Positions 36,664-48,439 are shown, counted from the stretch's first letter. The stretch is DNA of 64,000 nt from Macquaria australasica (GCA_005408345.1 SEMN01000227.1:558001-622000); one strand, 5' to 3'. Numbers and translations: made by a program. Notes: a model not told the origin generated them from the sequence alone.

Positions 36664-38339
36664 AGTTAATGAACCCTATAGAGCTGAAGCGGGAGGCCCC
36701 CACCACTCTTTTACAAGATCCTTTTACAGCCACAGTGAATCTCCAAGAAAGCCATCAGTGTGTGTTTGGGTGTGTATAAAGGCATATGTGTGCTCCCATG
36801 AGGTTGTGTCTACTTGATTTATATGCTTGTATGGGGGTGTGCATGTATGTGTGTGTGTGTGTGTGTGTGTGAATATGTGTGACCTGAGACAATGCCCTCA
36901 CGTTTTACTGTGTGCACCGGCGCTTCCATACCAAAATAGAAAAGGACAAAATGAAGTACAACAACCCTAAAACGGGACGGCCGTAAGTCAGACGGTGACA
37001 AGCTCCATTAAAATACTATCACTGCTGTCCTCTGGAAACCTCCTAACTCTAGTGTTGTTGGATTATCTCAATCAATATGAAGCTGGTGGAAGATTCTGGA
37101 GTTTAGTAAATGCAGGTCCTTTAAACCACTTTTAAAGCCAAAGTCAAACTGAACAATAAGATCATTAAAAAGGTTAAGGAAGCTTCTCATCATGGAGGTT
37201 CACTAAATGTGCTCTGGGGTATTAATGATTAAATATCTTACAGCCAAGCAACATAAAAAGAGAGATCATAAAAGCAAACAATGGTTAGCTGTGCAGATAA
37301 AATGTTTGACTAACAAACATAACGTAGCATTGTATTCCAGTCAGTGCAGTGCAGTGGATTATGATGAGAATGCCGAGTATGTAGTGAGTGGATATTTGGC
37401 CTCAAGTGACCTTGTCACTCCCTGCAAGCATACACCAAGCTCTGCACAGCGCAGAATGGGGAGTGACAAGAATAACTTTTTGGTATTAATTGCATGACAA
37501 AATGAGTCACAGACAGGCTATTTGTAACTTTAGGATCATTGTCACCTGAATCCCAATAGTAACTGGAAGACCAGTAAAGTAAAGAGGGTCTTTAACCTTT
37601 GTGACAACACTATATGGGAGATTAGTACCATGTTTGGATTAAATATCAGAATTGTTAGAGTTAGAGTTAAAAATTGGGGAGAAAAAAGCACCATCCATCT
37701 CTGTTTAACTTAATGTTGTTATTACATTTGGAAACCACATTTTTATCTAAGCTGTATTTTTTGAACAATGTTTTACCTTTGTTCAGTAAATTGCTCTTAA
37801 TTCCTTCTGGGTGCATTTGTCTAGTCATTGCTGTATTGAATATACTGTTTGTACTCCACACTGTCTTAATATGGCCTTTAGGTAATACATTTTTAACTGA
37901 AATATAAATATCAAATTAAATATTAAATGTAAAAGTAAATGTTAAATTGAGAGTACATATTCTTTCATAGTCTTTTTTCATATCTTTCATGTTAGGAGTT
38001 TTTTGGCAATTTAACAATTGAAGCCATCGAAAATGATTTAATTACTTGCTAACTGCGGTTATTTTCTAAAAGATGTCTAATATGAGCTAATTCTCTGCAG
38101 CAGATGGGAAGGAGGGACAAAAAGAGGCACGGAGACATGAAGAAAAACACATTGAGTCCTTTGAAGATGAAAACCACTGATGCATATCCAGAGCATAAAT
38201 ACAACATTATTCAGCTGAAAAACACTTCAGTTTCCATGTTTTTTGCTACCTCCATTCATCCAGTGCTTGGGAATGTTATTTTCGAGCTTTTAATATGTTT
38301 TCTTAGCACTGCAGTGCTTCACATTCTCACACACCTGGG
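36663..38339. other. Non-coding; second GT run at 36846-36871
   Basis: Apart from a 26-bp GT run at 36846-36871 I see only AT-rich spacer. No coding region is recognised. Confidence 0.4.
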
Positions 38340-38392
38340 TTTGGGTCTACACTGCAGGTTGAGTACCTTGCTCAAGGGTGCTTGATGGGAGT
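38340..38392 (+). repeat. Possible MIR-like SINE core fragment
   Basis: GCAGGTTGAGTACCTTGCTC followed by AAGGGTGCT resembles the conserved core (an AAGTxxCTTGCCCAAGG-type phrase) shared by MIR-like/V-type SINEs. It is too short to assign to a family. Confidence 0.35.
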
Positions 38393-39490
38393 TTTAAAAA
38401 GGAAGAGGAGAAAATGGCACTTATTCCGTTTCCACACTAGATTTCTAAACTGAGCCTGCACACATGTGCTCACAGACTCACATCTCTCACCCTCAAGAGC
38501 ATCTTTTTTTAGCCTACCGCTGTTATCAAAGTTTATAACAGCCGTGTTAAAATAACTTGAATGCTGCACCTTACACCCACAATAAATGCACCTCAATGCG
38601 TTCTTACTGCTACTGCTGATTTCCTGAATTGAAGCAAATATGGTTATGATAATGGTGCACAACAGCACTCATAGCTAAACTCAAAAGTAACTTTAGGAGT
38701 ATTTTCACTTTTATACAACCTGAATGGATAACACCACAGTTTGAGTTGCAATTTCTTTTTGTATTAAAATTGCATTTTGAAAGAAGTGAACAATTTAGCT
38801 GGTGACAGTTGATTTTGCTGGCTGCCATGACAACTGTCAGCACATTTAATCAGGTGTAGCCAATTCAACTCCATCCGTTGGCTAAACTACAAAATGAAAC
38901 TCTTGGTTGTTGTCTGGTGAGTGTGCTCTCTGTAAGCCTGCGAAAGAAACATCACTCTGCATTATGTAGATATACAGTAAGCAGTTCACTCTGTTAAGAT
39001 ACAAGGTGGACCTTTGATCTTTTTGCTGTTCAGTCATATTCTTGAGCTAAACTAGCTGATCACATAATGTCATTTTCATAAAGGAGTTAACTAGCTGGGT
39101 ATCTGTTTAAGCACATCAAATCAGTGCTCAGAGCTTTTTACCTTAAAAGTTCTGAATCAAATGCTGCATTCACGCATTATTCCAAAATAGTTCGCCCCAA
39201 TGCTAACCTTGTTGGCACACCAGATAAATGGAAAATTAGCTATTTTTATTACGATCCATATTTGAAGTAGTTCATTAACAAGTGAAACCAGATAGTTAGA
39301 TAGATTACTGTTAATGTTGGATTTTATTTAGATGTAACTGCCAGAAAAGCCACAGGTTTGTTGACATTTCTGTAGCTCTTTTTTGCCAAATGGGACCTAT
39401 CGTAGCTGTCAGAGATTTGTGATATCACAGCTAATGTGAACAGTTTTTCCAAATAAATTGCTCGTAATTATGATCTACTGTACTGTATAT
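38393..39490. other. Non-coding, nothing recognised
   Basis: AT-rich spacer without recognisable genes or repeats. Confidence 0.4.
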
Positions 39491-39826
39491 CAGAGGTTTT
39501 CAAACTGCGAGGCATACCTCCCCAGAATCAAAACATCATCACATTTTTAAGTTTTCCTCCATATCAAAGTAATCCAGCGATAGGTGTCTGTACATCCATG
39601 GGTAAATTGCAAACAAATATAGGCTAACAAAATACTTGAAGCCCACAACTAACTAGCTGACCATGGCAACATTACAGTATACTTCCTGTTTACATTCCCC
39701 CAAACCTCCAAATTATGAGAACTGTAGTTCCAAACCAAGAGCATGATTATCATATATCGAAGTAAGACCAAGAATAAGAATTGTGCCTGAAGGGGGGCCC
39801 ACAGTGTCAGACTTTGAAAACCTCTA
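39491..39826. mobile_element. hAT-like miniature inverted-repeat element
   Basis: The left end is CAGAGGTTTTCAAACTG (39491-39507). The right end CAGACTTTGAAAACCTCTA (39808-39826) gives TAGAGGTTTTCAAAGTCTG when complemented, so 13 bases match exactly. CAG-x-GGTT-CAAA ends are typical of hAT (Charlie-type) elements. The 336-bp body has no transposase. The expected 8-bp target copies (CTGTATAT and TATGATAC) do not match well, suggesting an old insertion. Confidence 0.7.
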
Positions 39827-41049
39827 TATGATACAATATGATGTAAAAGCAGCGTAAACATCCAGGATTTGAGGCTGTGAAGTAGCTTGTCTGTCAGGCT
39901 GTGAAGCAAACATTAGCTCTATAGCTGCCCAAAGTATTGTTTGGGGCTAATCAGTAGGAAATCACTGCTTTCATGTGACAGCAAATAGAACCTCTTCAAC
40001 ACTGACTGAAAGATGCATGACTGGATATTTGCTGAACAAAACTGCATCCATAAAAATGACCAGTGATTTTATACAATGCTTCTGACAACCTCAATGAAAA
40101 CCCAACATTATAAGCTTCAACAAAGTGCCATTTAATGCGAGGCTACTTAGATGTTTCTGTTATTTTTCCTGTGCCTAGTGTATGTTCTGTATCAATATTT
40201 TGTGTGACTCGGTAAAGAGACACACCAACTTTGTCGCAGTATCACAGGAAATGCAACACTTTTGTTGAATGTCATCCTGTCGCTCATGTATCTCCTGACA
40301 ATTTCTCCTGCAAGCTGCCTGATAAAACAGAAAGGTCATTGAAGTAATGTTAAAAAATGATCTGGGTGAGACAGTCTCTGCTCCTCAGCGCCTCTCAACT
40401 TTACTTAGAAAGTCTTTGATAACTTTCAAAAGAAAGTTTTTGTTGGCAGGTGGAGGCAAACAATTAAAGAGGATGAAACATTTGGAGGTCATGATTAGAT
40501 ATTAGTGCTCTGCTGTAATGAGCGGGAAGGACGAGGTAAAGAGGAACTTCAGTTAATTGTTCTTCAGAGTTTTTTTATTCATCTGGCAGAGGGAGAGAAA
40601 GAGGTAGAAAGATGGAGAGAGAAAGAGGGAGGAAATATAGTGATGACATGAAAGAGGACTGAGATGGAGAAAAAACTGACAGGAGATTCTGAGAGAGAAA
40701 GTGAGAGACTTAGCGAACCGTTCACTGAAACTGGTGGGGTATAAAGTTGCCATGACGACGCTAACTTCCCCTAACAAAGCAGAATAGTCGTCAATATTCC
40801 CCTCAGGCAGAGTGGGACAAACTGGGACGAGCCTGCAGCTGCTGACAGACGCCAAGTTCTGCTGAGTCTCTCTGAAGTGCCGGTGCCCATAATGACATGA
40901 GTGAAGAGGTTTCAATTAAAACGGGTTTGATTATCTTAAAAAATGCTCAGGGAAATCTACACTAAGCAAGCTTCAAAACCTGTGCTGAGAGAATGAGAAG
41001 GGATAGAGAGGTGAGCATTTGAATATATCTTACATTTACAGACCTGTAA
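39827..41049. other. Non-coding; purine-rich tract 40565-40720
   Basis: The + strand at 40565-40720 is purine-biased (GAGAGAAAGAGGTAGAAAGA, GAGAAAGTGAGAGAC). The rest is AT-rich. A patch at 40440-40520 (GGAGGCAAACAATTAAAGAG, ATGATTAGATATTAGTGC) may be conserved regulatory DNA. No gene is recognised. Confidence 0.4.
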
Positions 41050-41079
41050 GGCATGAAAAAGCTCACTCCTTTGTTATCA

Positions 41080-41534
41080 GCCGCGTTAGAAAAGCTGTAT
41101 GGAAATGGAATAAGTTATGACGTAGCGAACATTTAACTCACATGACCGTTCCACGTTAATTTGTCTTCGTCTCTGGACAGCATGAAACATGGCCGACACT
41201 AGCTGACATGACAAAACAATTCAAACTCGCCCAATAGAAAAAAAATCCTGAGGACCTCTCTCCATTTTTCTCCCATAGATGGGTTGGATGGCCAAGGCGA
41301 CTTGTTTCCGGTTCATAACCTCTTCTTCTTCTACTCTGTTTACTGGCAGATTACAGCCATGAGTAAAGCAAAGCCTATACTGCCAACTTCTGACCAAACT
41401 ACGCTTTGCAACAAGCTGAGTTTAATCACTCCAAACCAGTTGATGGAAACACAGCTAATTTGCATTTCTTTTTTTGTGACATTTCAAACGTTCACTTAAA
41501 ATTTGCTCGACAGTTGAATGAATGGAAACACGGC
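41080..41534 (-). mobile_element. Repeat family B copy 2, miniature-element-like
   Basis: This is an inverted relative of the 22.9-23.3 kb repeat, over 41158-41534. On the + strand it starts GCCGCGTT and ends AACACGGC, an 8-bp terminal inverted repeat with one mismatch, giving a 455-bp element without coding capacity. It carries complements of the shared blocks (CCAGTTGATGGAAACACAGC, GATTACAGCCATGAGTAAAG). It appears to lie within the outer part of the tandem array. No clear target duplication. Confidence 0.65.
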
Positions 41535-42743
41535 TACTGTCTCTTTTTTCCCGCTCTGATCTTTGTTAAGGGGCAGTTAGATCAAACATTAAGCAAATTT
41601 TCCTCCTTGCATTATTTGTGTAAATTTGACCGCTGAATTAATTTTCTAGCCCATTGACCTCCATTTCTTTCACGCATTTTTGACTTATTTTCTTATTTTG
41701 TTTCTTTTATTTTACTCCTTGTGTCTTTCCATTGACTTTGTATGCGATCTCACAGCCTCTGCACACCTTTACTGTCATGGGAAACTCCCTTCTCGCTCCA
41801 CAAGATCTTGAAGTAGGTTGCAGAGCCTTTCTTTCTGTGTGTGGCGTAATTTTTTGCCTTTGTTTTCCACTCTGTTACAGTTGTGGAAAAGCTCACTCCT
41901 CCTGGCTCTTTCTTAAGGTTTGGAAGTAGGACATGGAACCTTTATTTCTCTGTGTGTGATGCAGCTCCATTTCTTTCCTTTTATTTTCCAACCTGTTTGT
42001 CTCGGTCGTGGAAAGACTCGCTCCATTAGATTCCTTCACTACGTTTGGACGTGGGATGTCAAGCTTGATTTTGTTTTTTCTTTTTCATTTCTTTTTCCTA
42101 ATCTGATTTACTCCTTACAGACATTTGGAAGTATGGTGTGAAACCTTATGTGTTATGTGGTTTGATTTCTTAATTGTTTTCTTTTTTTTCCTCAGCTTTT
42201 CTTTTATACTCTGATTTTCATAATTGTCATTGAACAGCCCATCTCTCCGGTCTCCTTCACAGCATTTGTAACTACGAAGTGGAACATTTTTTGTTTTTGT
42301 GTGTGTGTTGTGCAGCTTGATTTCCTTTTTATTCTTTTACACTCTGATCTTTACTACAGGCATGGGGAAGCTCACTCTACAATCCTTCACATGATTTGGA
42401 AGTAGGATGTAGAACTTTTTACTACTGTGTGTGTGTTACACCTAAATTTTCTAATTTTCTAACTTATGGAAAAGCTCACTCCTCTTGACTCATCCACAAG
42501 GTGTGTGAAGCAACTACAAACACTTTTCATTGTTTTAGCTTTGTTACTGTTGTGAAAGCACTCACTCCTCACAAGATTTGGAATCAGTGAAACCATTCCA
42601 TCCGTATTTGATGCAGCTTGATCACTTTTCTTTTTTCTTCTTTTCCACTTTCATGTGTCTTACAGTGGAAAAGGTCACTCCACTAGACCTTTGGAAGTAG
42701 AAGGTGGGACCTGTCCTTCTGTGTGTGATACAGCTCGGTTACA

Positions 42744-42770
42744 CCCCCCCCCCCCCCCCTTTTTTTTTCT
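42744..42770. repeat. Poly-C/poly-T block
   Basis: An uninterrupted C run of about 15 bases followed by 9 T. It replaces the normal pyrimidine section in one unit of the tandem array and may be a slippage expansion specific to that unit. Confidence 0.7.
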
Positions 42771-43000
42771 TTTATTTCCTTTTCCATTGTGATGTTTGTA
42801 AGCATTGTTCATTCTTTGAGACGTTTTCCCAAGATTTGGACGTACGATGCGGAACATTTCATTTGGCATGTGACGCAGATCAGTTTTATTTTATTTTCAC
42901 TCTGTTTTTAGTCACAGAAAAGCTCACTCCTCTACACTTCCTGATTTGGAAGTATGATGTGGGACATTTGCCTCTGTATAGGATGCAGCTTGATTTCTAA

Positions 43001-44177
43001 ACTGATTAGGGTTTTAGATGCCTTGATCTGATCTGATCTGAGCCAGGCCTTAGTGAAGAAATATGTCAGAAAGTCGAGTATTCATCAACAAGTGCTACTA
43101 GACTTTGCGGTGACAGTATCCTCAGCATCTCATGGAAACACATCAGCTTTCTGAGATTGAAGCGGTTCACTGGTGCTGCTGGATTTGATGAACATCACAT
43201 GGTACAGCAGCTTCTTGTTCCACTGAAATGACCATTCAGATATAATGAGTTTAAGAAGGATGTCTGTTCAATCTCTTCATATTCTGTGATTAAATACTCA
43301 TGAATATTCATTTTCTATGAGGACATGAGCTGAATGAGGTGACACTAGCTCCTGGCTTTCATCTTCTCATTAAGCTGCACTGATATCTGTTTCCTAGGAA
43401 ATATTACCTCTTTTGTAACATAAATTAATCACACTCCTTTATAATAATTGTTTCTGTACTACTCTCAATTTTTTCCCGGTGTATCATAAGGGCTGAGAGC
43501 TGTTGTTTTTTCTTCAGCAAAGAGACAGTTAATAAGTATGAGTGTTATTAATCTAACTTGTTAGGGACGGTGGTCATTTCATCTGCAGAAATCAAATTGT
43601 AATTGCTCTATTAAAATTCTGTCATCAGAATACATCAAGCAGTATTTTACTGTAATTACATTATAACCACAAAAAAAGTGCGGTACAGCAGACTTTTAAT
43701 TTACTGTGATGTCTTTCTGCTGATCACTAAATTACGATTGACAGTCCGACTGTACAGACAGACAGATGCAGTCATCATTCCAAAGTGTAATGTGACAGGA
43801 GATTAAAGGTGCTACTTTTATGACTGCCTTGAACATGAGGTGAAGTTTCTTAAGCTTCAGTCATGATTGTAGACTTAGAGGTACAAGTCCTTGTGTATAA
43901 TTCTTTTTTCATCTCTATTTATGTTATGTATGTTTATTTTTTCATCCCTATTTATGATAATCTAATATTGTGTCCAATCAATTTTACTTATATTCTGTGT
44001 ATGGTTCAAACTGGCTTATTATAAATGAAACCAAGTGTTGTAAGTCTCACGGACAGATGGGTAACTTGTTCATTTGACAGTTATGGTTACTTCATAATTT
44101 CATGGACCTGTGGTGCAAAATGAAAAAAAAGTTTATTGTGGTAACTTACCATTAAGTTGGTTTTTGGTGCTTGAAAT
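43001..44177. other. Non-coding, nothing recognised
   Basis: AT-rich spacer. A patch at 43500-43630 (CAGTTAATAAGTATGAGTGT, TTATTAATCTAACTTG, CAAATTGTAATTGC) has homeodomain-like cores but nothing more definite. Confidence 0.35.
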
Positions 44178-44400
44178 CAGTGTTAATTTTCTCAACAAAA
44201 ACTATGATGAAAAATATTCGTTGACGACCTATTCTTCACGATGAAAACAAGACTAAAATTAAATAAAAAGCAACCTTTGAAAACAAGAATTATAACGAAA
44301 TGTATTATATTTTTCGTAACAAGTAAAAGCTAAACAATAATGTCTTGGTGCGGTTGTTAAATAAATGAAATAAATTAAAAATTAAATGATGCCAAATACA
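44178..44400 (+). mobile_element. hAT-like element end, partial
   Basis: It starts CAGTGTTAATTTTCTCAAC and continues ATATTCGTTGACGACC, GATGAAAACAAGAC and AAAATTAAATAAAAAGCAAC. A fish dispersed repeat with this beginning and GTTGACGA-type body is familiar to me, but I see no matching inverted right end. It is a truncated copy. Confidence 0.45.
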
Positions 44401-45380
44401 CTCAAATTCTTTTTAACTAAATACTAGATGGGAACACAACTACCTGAGATTATAGCACTCCCTGGATGACTACCCCTGGCCATCATCCCTCTAAACTTGT
44501 TGTGCCTATGATCCCACTTTATATTTAATACTCGAGCAGATTTTTGGAAATGGGCACAACAGCTTCCATTCTCTTACAAAACTGTTAAGCATTACCTGGA
44601 CCTTATAGCAGTACCAGAGATGCATGACAGATGAAAGTGTGAGTTTCTTTCTTTGTCTTTTTTTTTGTATCCCTTTCACTCTACTAGTTTGCCTCATTTT
44701 AAATAAAAATTGAGTTACTTGCATACAGCTCAGATGCAAAGTGCAGGGTAACAACATTTCAGGGAAAATTTGATCGTAAAAATCCAAGAACTGGGCGGGG
44801 GAGTGAGTAGCATTTATGGCATTACACACACAAATCAGCGGTCACACACAAACACACAGCCAGAACCACACACCCAGACATCCACTGTATGCTGATGAAG
44901 GAAATACTTGAAGCATACTCTATGCTAGCATGCAGTCACTATCATAGAAAGAGAAATGCAGTACACGCTCACATGTACTCAGTCTCAACAACCACACAAA
45001 CACAGCAGCCTCCCTCCTGGCTGGATTACTGGCTGGTTTATAATGCAAGCCGCTGATTTATGGTGTAATCTAGTTCAGGGAGGGAGAGCTTCTCATACTA
45101 AGAGGCAGAAAGACTGCCGCCGACCTTTGGTGTCCTGCTCATCTTGTCAACAAACTCTCAGCACTACCAGAAAGAGGACAAGATTGAATTAGAATGAACG
45201 AAGCCGGTGAATAACGAAATGTGGATGGATTTAATTCGCTCCATGGTTAGAATGATGATGGCAGTAGTGGCGCTGTTGTGTCTTCTTTATACAAAGAATG
45301 AGTCTAATTATCCTGGAATCAACAACGACAGAGACTCTAGAGATACAAACTGTTTCATCCACTTGGAAAGCATTATGAAT
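44401..45380. other. Non-coding, nothing recognised
   Basis: AT-rich DNA. The open frames of up to 107 codons show no protein-like features I recognise. Confidence 0.4.
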
Positions 45381-45497
45381 TACATGGCAATGGGTTAGGC
45401 TGTCTCGCCCAATGTCAGCTGGGATCGGCTCCAGCCCCCCTACGACCCTCTAAGGATAAGCAGATATAGATAATGGATGGATGGATACGTGGCAATG
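45381..45497 (+). mobile_element. RTE/Rex3-like LINE 3' end with target duplication
   Basis: The insert at 45393-45485 contains GTCAGCTGGGATCGGCTCCA, then GCCCCCCTACGACCC, GGATAAGCAGATATAGATAA and the tail TGGATGGATGGA. This is the standard 3' end of an RTE-type (Rex3-like) fish LINE or a SINE borrowing it. It is flanked by TACATGGCAATG (45381-45392) and TACGTGGCAATG (45486-45497), an 11/12 match that I read as the target-site duplication. Confidence 0.75.
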
Positions 45498-45745
45498 TGC
45501 CATGTGAAATTTTCTGTGCAAAGCTGGCTGTACATTTTTGTGATACCTTGTCATGGATGGAAGTGTTGATCAAGAAATTTTGACCTGATGATCCAGATAA
45601 CGGAAAGGCCAGGGGATCAGCAAATCTTTCTATCTGTTGGGGACCATTAATACCCAAATTCTGGCGAGTAGTTGTTGAAATATTATCTTCAGGGACGGAC
45701 AGATAGACCAACTGATCGATTGACCAACCATGATTGGCATCCTTG
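45498..45745 (+). repeat. Old interspersed repeat, family A copy 3
   Basis: It carries GAAATTTTGACCTGATGATC, GAAAGGCCAGGGGATCA, GTTGGGGACCATTAATACC and GTTGTTGAAATATTATC, then GACGGACAGATAGACC. These phrases match the family seen at 11.5 and 14.4 kb. The RTE-like 3' end is inserted at its left side, at a GGCAATG typical of this family. Confidence 0.5.
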
Positions 45746-45768
45746 TGTCCCGCTACTAGCAGGGGAAC

Positions 45769-45820
45769 AAAGCAGAATGCTTCTGGAAGGTTGTTCAAAC
45801 TTTAAGAAGCATTCTGCTTT
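45769..45820. repeat. 16-bp perfect hairpin with 20-base loop
   Basis: AAAGCAGAATGCTTCT (45769-45784) and AGAAGCATTCTGCTTT (45805-45820) are exact reverse complements. The stem would be stable in RNA or single-stranded DNA. It may be the end of a small foldback element or a small-RNA-like hairpin; neither is shown. Confidence 0.8.
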
Positions 45821-47300
45821 AAATAATGTAAAATTTCCAACTGAACAAGTCTGATAACATAAGGTGGTTGGCAATGTTGTCATGTCCAAAGTACCTTTAC
45901 AGGAGTTCGGAAATAGTTTCCTTTTATGGGTTTTGGACAGGACAGGGCTTATAAAACAGTTTCAAGCAACTAGGCAAACACAATTCAATACATCAGACAA
46001 TACAGTGTACCTACATCTTCTGCAGCTGCTGTAACAAGAGGGGAGACTGGATGCAGTCATTATATAACTACTGAGCTGCATAATGGATGTCAGTATGGAA
46101 AACACCATCTCAAAATGTCTGAGCTCAGATTCGTTCCAAGTTAAACAGCTTTGTGCTTGAAGCCGACAATGTAGGAAAACTCTGAAATTTATTGGACTTG
46201 GAAGTGCTTATAAATAATGCAGTAAGTTGTTATGGACCCACAGTTTGTAAATGGTTCTGTTTTTCTGGAGCCGTTCTGAGCTGTTCTACCTGTCTCTCCT
46301 AATCCCTGGTCTGTACCCTGTTACCCATTCTGCTCACCTGTTGCCAATGACCTGTCTGCAGATTTTTGGATTTGTTTGCTTGGTCTGACTGCCTGCACAC
46401 TGCCAATTGTATTTCAGTGGCCAGTGTCTGTATTTACATTCTGATTCCTCTTGCGAATAACCTGAACTCTGACATTCAGAAGTTCAAACAACAAGCAGTA
46501 CCAACTTAAGAACCTCAAACTCCAAAATCCTGCAGTCAGCGGCACACACCACGCTCATTAAAACCAACCTGGCTTGTCTGTGATGCTTTAAAAACACAGA
46601 CAAGAGAGGAAAAAGATCTGATGTTAGTGAGTCTAGCTCTTCTGTTTTGCCCTTAACATGTGATGCACTTTTCTGACACCAAAACTTCATCTCAGTTAAC
46701 AGGGGGAATCTAAGGCATCTTAATTAGTGGAGATGGGACGCTCGTCTCTGTTGAGGGGTACGTTTGATATATTTAAAGTGAGAAGTGGGTCAGCCAACAA
46801 TCTGATGAGGTCTGTTTCTCTGAGCACTTTCAGTGCTGGGTATACCGACACTATCCTCAACTGGAACAAACAACAACTGAAACTGACGCACCTCGGTTGT
46901 TAGCACCAGTTTCAGAGAATGCAGCAGCAGTTTTCCGTTGAGTTACTTCTGTAGCCTTGTTTTAAAATTATAATTTTAGAATAAGATAATGTTTTGATAC
47001 AACCTTCCTAAAGGTAAAGCTCAGACTCTTCAGAAAAAGCTTCTTATGCTTCGTCGTCTCTGTATAAGAAGTGCCCATGCACAGCAACTTATTTTCTCTG
47101 ATCCCCATCATCACTGAATCCCATCCTCATTGTACACATTCACTGTAGGACACGTGGCAGCCTGATGGATGGGCCTGCTTCAAACGGAGCAATGAAACAA
47201 TTATTCCTGCACTCCATCTCTGTCAGGACTTTGTTCAAAGAGTTCACTGTTCGAAAAGAAAATGGCCCATAACTCAAACCAGTGATCATTTGAATAACAG

Positions 47301-47301
<1 letters not shown>
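45821..47301. other. Non-coding, nothing recognised
   Basis: AT-rich spacer with no recognisable gene or repeat. Confidence 0.4.
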
Positions 47302-47332
<31 letters not shown>

Positions 47333-47359
47333 ATTTTTTAAAAATATTTTGGGAGTGTT

Positions 47360-47396
<37 letters not shown>
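47302..47396. repeat. (GT)n and (AT)n microsatellites
   Basis: A 30-bp GT run at 47302-47331 and a 35-bp AT run at 47362-47396, separated by an A/T-rich spacer. The AT run is self-complementary and could extrude as a cruciform. Confidence 0.95.
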
Positions 47397-47399
<3 letters not shown>

Positions 47400-48368
47400 A
47401 ATATTTTGTTAAGAGACCTGAGAAATTCTGAGGCTATGAATTAATTGTTTTTGCATGGACAGAAAAAAATGTCAGCTGAGAGTTACAGGCCATCTTGGCA
47501 CTTCTGCAATGATGTGAGGTTAAACAGAAATAGAGCAAATTACACAGACTGTGCATAGCTTTTCAGTGGTAGATTCATAGATTATATTACTTTAATTGAC
47601 TTGTTTAGAAACTGCATACACATGCACAAATTACTGTCAGTGCCACATCATTTTGCATTGCTGCATGTTTTCCATTTTGCCGTGATATTTACTTGGCTGC
47701 CTACTCTTTATTTTTAGCTAGATTGTTTTGTGGAAATGCAGGAATCTGAAAATGTAAGTTCTCTGCTTTAGAACGCTTACTATTGCCATCTGTCTTTGGG
47801 TCATGGCAATGGGATGCAACTTTTGAAAAACGCTATCTGTTCAACTGCAGAAAGGAAGAATGGAGTTTAATGGAGACAAGAAAGAAGATTTGTGTTGTGT
47901 AGATTTGATTCAGTTTATTTTGGCAAAAACTGTAGCTTATTTCTGTGACTCAAATGAATGTAAATCAGTGCAAAAGAGTCGATGTCAAAATGATTACATG
48001 AGAGTCACAAACTCAGAATGAGACTTACTCGTGAGAATAAATCTCCTAGACAATAAAAGCAGATCAAAGCAAGGTGAAAGTGATTATAAAAGCTCATATG
48101 AACACAGAGGTTTGACTCATGTCACATGTATGTCTTTGCGCAGAAAATGGATGGAGCTTCTTAAAACTGATAGCGGAAGAAGAAAAAGGAGGATAAAGAA
48201 GGAGAGATGAATTATGTGACTTTACTTGACCCCTAGATGTGAAAAAAAAAGTTCTTTTCTTTTTAGCTCAGGTGAGCTGACTCCAGTCAAAAAGTGGCTT
48301 CACTGAGTTAAAACACACTGAATATCTGCTGATGTCACTACTTTGGCAGAGAGTGGGTTTGCTGCTAC

Positions 48369-48412
48369 TTCCTTCCATACATGTATGTTCTTCCTTCCAT
48401 ACATGTATGTTC
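48369..48412. repeat. Perfect 22-bp tandem duplication
   Basis: Two identical units in direct succession, each containing TTCCTTCCATACATGTATGT. Each includes the palindrome CATACATGTATG. It lies just upstream of the longest GAATT-tailed repeat. Confidence 0.9.
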
Positions 48413-48439
48413 TCTTTCCTCCTGCTCTCTCTCTCCCGC

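Larger units (their letters stand above)
41050..43000 (+). repeat. Degenerate tandem array, units about 110-145 bp
   Basis: A recurring phrase like AAGATTTGGAAGTAGGATGT, followed by GGAACC and a T-rich stretch, occurs near 41802, 41915, 42040, 42121, 42262, 42392, 42573, 42687, 42831 and 42942. Between anchors lie TGTGTGTGATGCAGCTTGAT, a pyrimidine run with CACTCTGATTTT, ACAG and then GGAAAAGCTCACTCCTC. Spacing ranges from about 80 to 180 bp (mean near 127). A stray piece (AAAAGCTCACTCC) at 41055-41068 and a CGCTCTGATCTTTGTTAAG piece at about 41553 flank the element at 41.08-41.53 kb, so the array probably extended left before that insertion. No open frame is conserved between units. Confidence 0.75.

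Noticed and set aside
36558..36817. Cys-Val repeat proteins
   Set aside because: Translation of the GT microsatellite.
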